Both the position numbers and the translations under genes were made by a program. This document shows, piece after piece, positions 61,517 through 64,000 of a stretch of 64,000 bases of DNA. The first letter of the stretch is position 1. Each line of letters opens with the position of its first letter. The notes beneath the pieces were generated by a model. It saw nothing but the letters and a program-made list of their open reading frames with translations, did not search any database and was not told the DNA's origin. The stretch spans positions 3,245,001 to 3,309,000 of the forward strand of contig NZ_MEHJ01000001.1 in assembly GCF_001746415.1 (NCBI RefSeq). The letters run 5' to 3'. This DNA is from Streptomyces agglomeratus (lineage in GTDB: Bacteria; Actinomycetota; Actinomycetes; Streptomycetales; Streptomycetaceae).

Positions 61517-64000
61517 TTACTGATGGGTCGCCATGTCGGGTATGGGCAGGGGTCGTTTTTCGATCGCAGCCGCCATCACCTCCGGAAAGAGGTCCGGCGT
61601 ACAGGCGAAGGCAGGGGTGCCGAGGGCCGCCAGTCCCGCCGTGTGCTCCCGGTCGTAGGCGGGAGCGCCCTCGTCGGACAGCGCCAGCAGGGCCACGAAC
61701 TGCACTCCCGATGCCTTCATCGCCGCGACCCGCTTCAGCATCTCGTCCCGTATGCCGCCCTCGTAGAGGTCACTGATCAGTACGACGACGGTCTCGGCGG
61801 GCCGGCTGATCTGCGACTGGCAGTACGCGAGGGCGCGGTTGATGTCCGTGCCGCCGCCGAGCCGGGTGCCGAACAGCACGTCGACCGGGTCGTCCAGTTG
61901 GTCGGTGAGGTCGACGACGGCGGTGTCGAACACCACGAGGCGGGTGCTGACGGAGCGCATGGACGCGAGGACCGCTCCGAAGACCGACGCGTAGACGACG
62001 GAAGCCGCCATCGACCCGGACTGGTCGATGCACAACACCACGTCCTTCTTCACGGACCGCGATGCCCGCCCGTGTCCGACAAGCCGTTCGGGCACGACCG
62101 TTCCGTACTCGGGGAGGTAGTTCCTCAGATTGGCCCGGATGGTCCGGTTCCAGTCGATGTCCCGGTGGCGCGGGCGGTTGACGCGGGTGCCGCGGTCGAG
62201 CGCGCCGGTGATCGTGGCCCTGGTGCGGGTGGCGAGGCGCTCCTCGAGGTTATGGACGACCTTGCGGACGACGGCGCGGGCCGTTTCCCGGGTCGTCTCG
62301 GGCATCGCCTTGCTGAGGGAGAGCAGCGTCCCGACGAGGTGGACGTCCGCCTCGACGGCCTCCAGCATCTCGGGTTCCATGAGGAGCGCCGACAGTCCAA
62401 GGCGCTCGATCGCGTCGCGCTGCATGACCTGCACGACCGAACCGGGGAAGTACGTACGGATGTCGCCGAGCCAGCGCGCGACGGACGGCGCGGAGGCTCC
62501 CAGCCCGGCCGTACGGCCTGCCGCGCCCTGGGCGTCGCGCCCTCCGCCGTACAGTGCGCCCAGCGCCTGGTCCATGGCGGCGTCCCCGCCACCCAGGGCG
62601 CACCCGGTCCCGTCGGCCGCCTCCCCGCCGAGCACGAGCCGCCACCGCCTGAGCCGCTCCTGTGCGGCACCACCGCCCACCGGGCGGCCCGACGGCTGCC
62701 CCGACCCGTCGGGACGCCCTGCGGGCCTCGTGTCCCCGGCCACGGGCCGGGGAGGGACGACCGGCCCGACCGGCCCGACCGGCCCGAGCAGGAGCCGCAG
62801 CACCGGCAGCACTCCGTCGGCCCGCTCCCGGTCGAGCCCTGGGCCGAAGCCGGCCGTGGACTCCGTCCCGGCGGCGTGCACGGCGGACGGGCCGCGCCGG
62901 ATCAGCTCCCCCAGCGTGCGCCGCACTCCCGGCTCGTACGCCGAGAACGTGCGGCGAAGCAACGGCAGTACGCCGGTGAACGCGTCGGGGGACACGCCGG
63001 TCAGCCAGGTGTCGACCAGGCCGAGGAGCCGCTCGTCGTGCACGAGCAGCATCCCGCCGCCGGATGCTCCGCCGACGAAGCCCTCGATCCACGCCGCCGC
63101 GTCGGCCGGCGGCGTCGCGGACGACAGTGCGAGGGACATGAGCCGCGCCGCCTCGTCCTCCGCGAGCCGCCCGTCGTCCAGCAGCAGCCGCGCCGCCCGG
63201 CCGCGAATCACTCCGCCGACACTGTCCCGTCCCGCGAGCCGGCTCAGCACCGCCGCCCAGCGCCCGCGTACATCCCGGCGCTCGCCCGGCGCGGTCCCGG
63301 CCAGGAGGCCGATCGCCGCGTGGACGGCGTCGAGGTGGCGGCGCATGTCCGCCGCACCGTCCGCGTCGAGGCCCGTGCAGGCGGGCGGAAGGCCGACGCA
63401 GATCCGCTCCGCGAGACCTGCGGCGACCTCGCCCAGCGCCGCCGTGTCCGTGCCGCGCACATCGCCGTACCGCAGGGAACGGGCGAGCGCGGGAAGCGCC
63501 TGGGCGAGGTGCCCGACGTCCGCGTCGAGCGCCGCACGGTCGGCCAGGGCCCGCATGACCACCGGGAGTGCGTCGGGCAGACCGGCCAGCAGGCACTGCT
63601 CGGCGAGCGCGGTGACGTCGGCGAGCGCGGTGGCCGAGACGGCCCGCGTCTCGGCCACCGCGGTCGCGGCGGAGAGCACCGTGGTGCCCCACATTCCGGC
63701 CTCCGCGACGCGCACCGACAGCTCGGGCTCCCAGCGCAGCCGCCAGCTCTCCCGGAACGTGCCCGTGCTCCCCCGCGCCTCGGCCGGCTCGCCCCAGCCG
63801 ACGGACAGCAGCCGCAGCCGGTGCAGCAGCCGGCTGCGCGCGGCGTCGGTCTCCTTGCGGAGGTCGAGTTCCAGCTCCCGTTCCTGCGGTTCCGGCCTGA
63901 GCCGCAGCCCCCGCTGGGTGCGGGTCAGATCGCGTTGCAGCGGTACGACGGGCGCTGTGTCCGGGACCTCGCCGAGCACGTCCCCGACGACGAGCCGGTC
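61517..64000 (-). CDS. VWA-domain protein (5' end outside the window)
   Basis: At least 827 residues, open to the window edge at its N-terminus. The C-terminal 200 residues are a von Willebrand factor A domain with the metal site CIDQSGSM, TRLVVFDTAVVDLTDQLDD and GGTDINRALAYCQ, followed by VVLISDLYEGG. The rest is a long helical region with ATP-independent character. Such proteins usually work with a MoxR-type AAA ATPase encoded nearby; none is inside the window. The end is exact (stop at 61517-61519). Confidence 0.85.
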   Translation of the reverse strand, partial: DRLVVGDVLGEVPDTAPVVPLQRDLTRTQRGLRLRPEPQERELELDLRKETDAARSRLLHRLRLLSVGWGEPAEARGSTGTFRESWRLRWEPELSVRVAEAGMWGTTVLSAATAVAETRAVSATALADVTALAEQCLLAGLPDALPVVMRALADRAALDADVGHLAQALPALARSLRYGDVRGTDTAALGEVAAGLAERICVGLPPACTGLDADGAADMRRHLDAVHAAIGLLAGTAPGERRDVRGRWAAVLSRLAGRDSVGGVIRGRAARLLLDDGRLAEDEAARLMSLALSSATPPADAAAWIEGFVGGASGGGMLLVHDERLLGLVDTWLTGVSPDAFTGVLPLLRRTFSAYEPGVRRTLGELIRRGPSAVHAAGTESTAGFGPGLDRERADGVLPVLRLLLGPVGPVGPVVPPRPVAGDTRPAGRPDGSGQPSGRPVGGGAAQERLRRWRLVLGGEAADGTGCALGGGDAAMDQALGALYGGGRDAQGAAGRTAGLGASAPSVARWLGDIRTYFPGSVVQVMQRDAIERLGLSALLMEPEMLEAVEADVHLVGTLLSLSKAMPETTRETARAVVRKVVHNLEERLATRTRATITGALDRGTRVNRPRHRDIDWNRTIRANLRNYLPEYGTVVPERLVGHGRASRSVKKDVVLCIDQSGSMAASVVYASVFGAVLASMRSVSTRLVVFDTAVVDLTDQLDDPVDVLFGTRLGGGTDINRALAYCQSQISRPAETVVVLISDLYEGGIRDEMLKRVAAMKASGVQFVALLALSDEGAPAYDREHTAGLAALGTPAFACTPDLFPEVMAAAIEKRPLPIPDMATHQ

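Overview
The window is high-GC DNA that reads as a Streptomyces chromosome. Support comes from strong G/C bias at third codon positions, frequent GTG starts, ATGA-type start/stop overlaps, DUF3017, DUF2690 and DUF6350 proteins, gamma-butyrolactone (GBL) signalling genes, and a housekeeping set (trpS, glyA, mdh, folD, purH-purN, sucC-sucD) that I remember lying close together in Streptomyces genomes. No tRNA, rRNA, CRISPR array, transposase or attachment site was recognised.

Layout. 1-7.5 kb: a PAP2 phosphatase, the decaprenyl-phospho-arabinose pair dprE1-dprE2, a 2H phosphoesterase, trpS, and an ECF sigma factor coupled to a membrane protein that is probably its anti-sigma partner. A secreted protein follows whose membrane anchor is cut off by an in-frame TGA. 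7.5-10.3 kb: glyA behind a recognisable ZTP (pfl) riboswitch, and rocD. 10.3-16.2 kb: a GBL/butenolide island with two AfsA-like synthases, a ScbR-type receptor, a second TetR-type (pseudo)receptor, an epimerase and an old-yellow-enzyme reductase. 16.2-28.1 kb: an unusual biosynthetic cluster with no condensation, ketosynthase or thioesterase domain. It has an AMP ligase, a free-standing ACP, an acyl-CoA-dehydrogenase-like flavoprotein with an IVD-type base, an orphan ectoine-synthase-like cupin, a transglutaminase-like protein, an Asp/Glu-racemase-fold protein without catalytic cysteines, a PPTase, a nucleoside-deaminase-like protein and a sulfotransferase. Two DsbA-like proteins, two Gdx-type SMR exporters, two MarR regulators and one ArsR regulator accompany them. 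Four related AREs (GBL-receptor operators) sit in 11-18 kb and tie this region to the GBL circuit.

28.2-64 kb returns to core functions: a YgiB/YgiC-like pair, a DMT transporter, a MocR regulator divergent from an AhpD-like protein, a choline-to-betaine and betaine-uptake locus, a three-gene membrane operon carrying an Asn-rich IGIG motif, mdh, DUF2690 and DUF3017 proteins, folD, an RDD protein, purNH, a DUF6350 protein, an XRE/sigma-like/membrane fusion, sucCD, two secreted proteins and a VWA-domain protein cut by the window edge.

How the parts may work together (inference): the AfsA/epimerase/OYE set would make a GBL or butenolide signal. The ScbR-type receptor would release the AREs and switch on the signal genes and the sulfotransferase. 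The AMP ligase would load an amino acid on the ACP, the flavoprotein and cupin would oxidise and cyclise it, the transglutaminase-like protein might transfer it, and the SMR proteins would export a small cationic product. A separate recurring theme is short tandem duplication at gene ends (both dprE stop codons, the PPTase junction, and 15-bp and 8-bp repeats elsewhere).
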